This document shows positions 14,541 to 14,673 of a DNA stretch of 14,673 bases, in pieces. Source of the DNA: CBFGRV01 sp965651265 (GTDB taxonomy: Bacteria; Bacteroidota; Rhodothermia; Rhodothermales; VXPQ01); NCBI GenBank assembly GCA_965651265.1, contig CBFGRV010000069.1, forward strand, positions 1-14,673, written 5' to 3'. The notes below the pieces were generated by a model. It saw only the letters and a list, made by a program, of their open reading frames with translations, was not told the DNA's origin and ran no database searches. Within the stretch, counting starts at the first letter, position 1. Every line of letters starts with the position of its first letter. A program made the translations under genes and the position numbers.

Positions 14541-14605
14541 GCTGCGCCCAGCTGCTCCGGAACGCCGGCTTGCTCGGATGCCCGTCTCGCCTCGAACCCT
14601 AGGCC

Positions 14606-14673
14606 GTGCTGCTCAATACGATCGATGAGGCCGTCAGCAATCTCTTCCCGGGGTATTTTGCCCTGGTCATGGC
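14606..14673 (+). CDS. N-terminal fragment of a TDT/SLAC1-type (TehA-like) transporter, truncated by the window edge
   Basis: Only 22 full codons are visible. A GTG at 14606 opens the frame directly after an in-frame TAG (14600-14602) and encodes VLLNTIDEAVSNLFPGYFAL then VMA. The motif LFPGYFALVMA matches the first helix of tellurite-resistance/C4-dicarboxylate (TDT, SLAC1-like) channels, which usually continue 'TGIVS'. These are roughly 300-400-residue, ten-helix anion channels or carriers; their substrate cannot be judged from this fragment. No SD is seen. It follows the 13683 gene on the same strand after 65 bp with no obvious terminator. Confidence 0.5.
   Translation, partial: MLLNTIDEAVSNLFPGYFALVM

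Overview
The window is high-GC bacterial chromosomal DNA. Two predicted lipoproteins with clear lipoboxes and two Sec-type secreted proteins point to a Gram-negative-type envelope. Shine-Dalgarno use is mixed: the 3041 gene has a strong AGGAGG, while many other starts have nothing recognisable. This fits a high-GC Rhodothermota/Bacteroidota-like or Gemmatimonadota-like lineage, but that is only an inference; no rRNA or other marker gene is present. I see no tRNA or rRNA genes, transposases, integrases, CRISPR arrays or phage genes.

Left block (108-3568): two divergent transcription units. The minus-strand unit is a small membrane protein (1625 to 1314) followed by a protein (1289 to 108) whose C-terminus looks like a diadenylate cyclase (DisA_N) domain with a degenerate second catalytic motif. 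The plus-strand unit is a tightly overlapping trio: two related DUF1990-type proteins (1730-2350 and 2347-3048) and a DUF4126 membrane protein (3041-3568).

Centre-left (3620-7013, minus strand): a VIT1/CCC1-family membrane transporter lacking the usual cytosolic metal-binding insert, then 16 bp later a complete P-type Ca2+-ATPase of the SERCA/PMR1 type. Together they look like a divalent-cation efflux or storage unit. It diverges from the next gene.

Centre-right (7108-12346): a secreted GH42-type glycosidase with an atypical active-site neighbourhood, an FRG-domain protein converging on it with a 7-bp gap, then a two-gene plus-strand unit of a lipoprotein (AMIN-like plus Gmad2 domains) and a double universal-stress-protein domain protein. 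A perfect 14-bp tandem duplication lies between these last two genes.

Right block (12397-14673): a GH18 chitinase-like lipoprotein (minus), a divergent secreted two-domain protein of unknown function (plus), and the first 22 codons of a TDT/SLAC1-type transporter running off the edge.

Overall this looks like envelope, ion-homeostasis and stress functions with secreted glycan hydrolases, not a defence island or a single pathway. The points that most deserve a second look are the DisA_N-like protein with its small membrane partner, the tandem DUF1990 pair coupled to DUF4126, the GH42 enzyme with a Ser in place of the Asn before its catalytic Glu, and the FRG protein whose start lies in an ATGG repeat.
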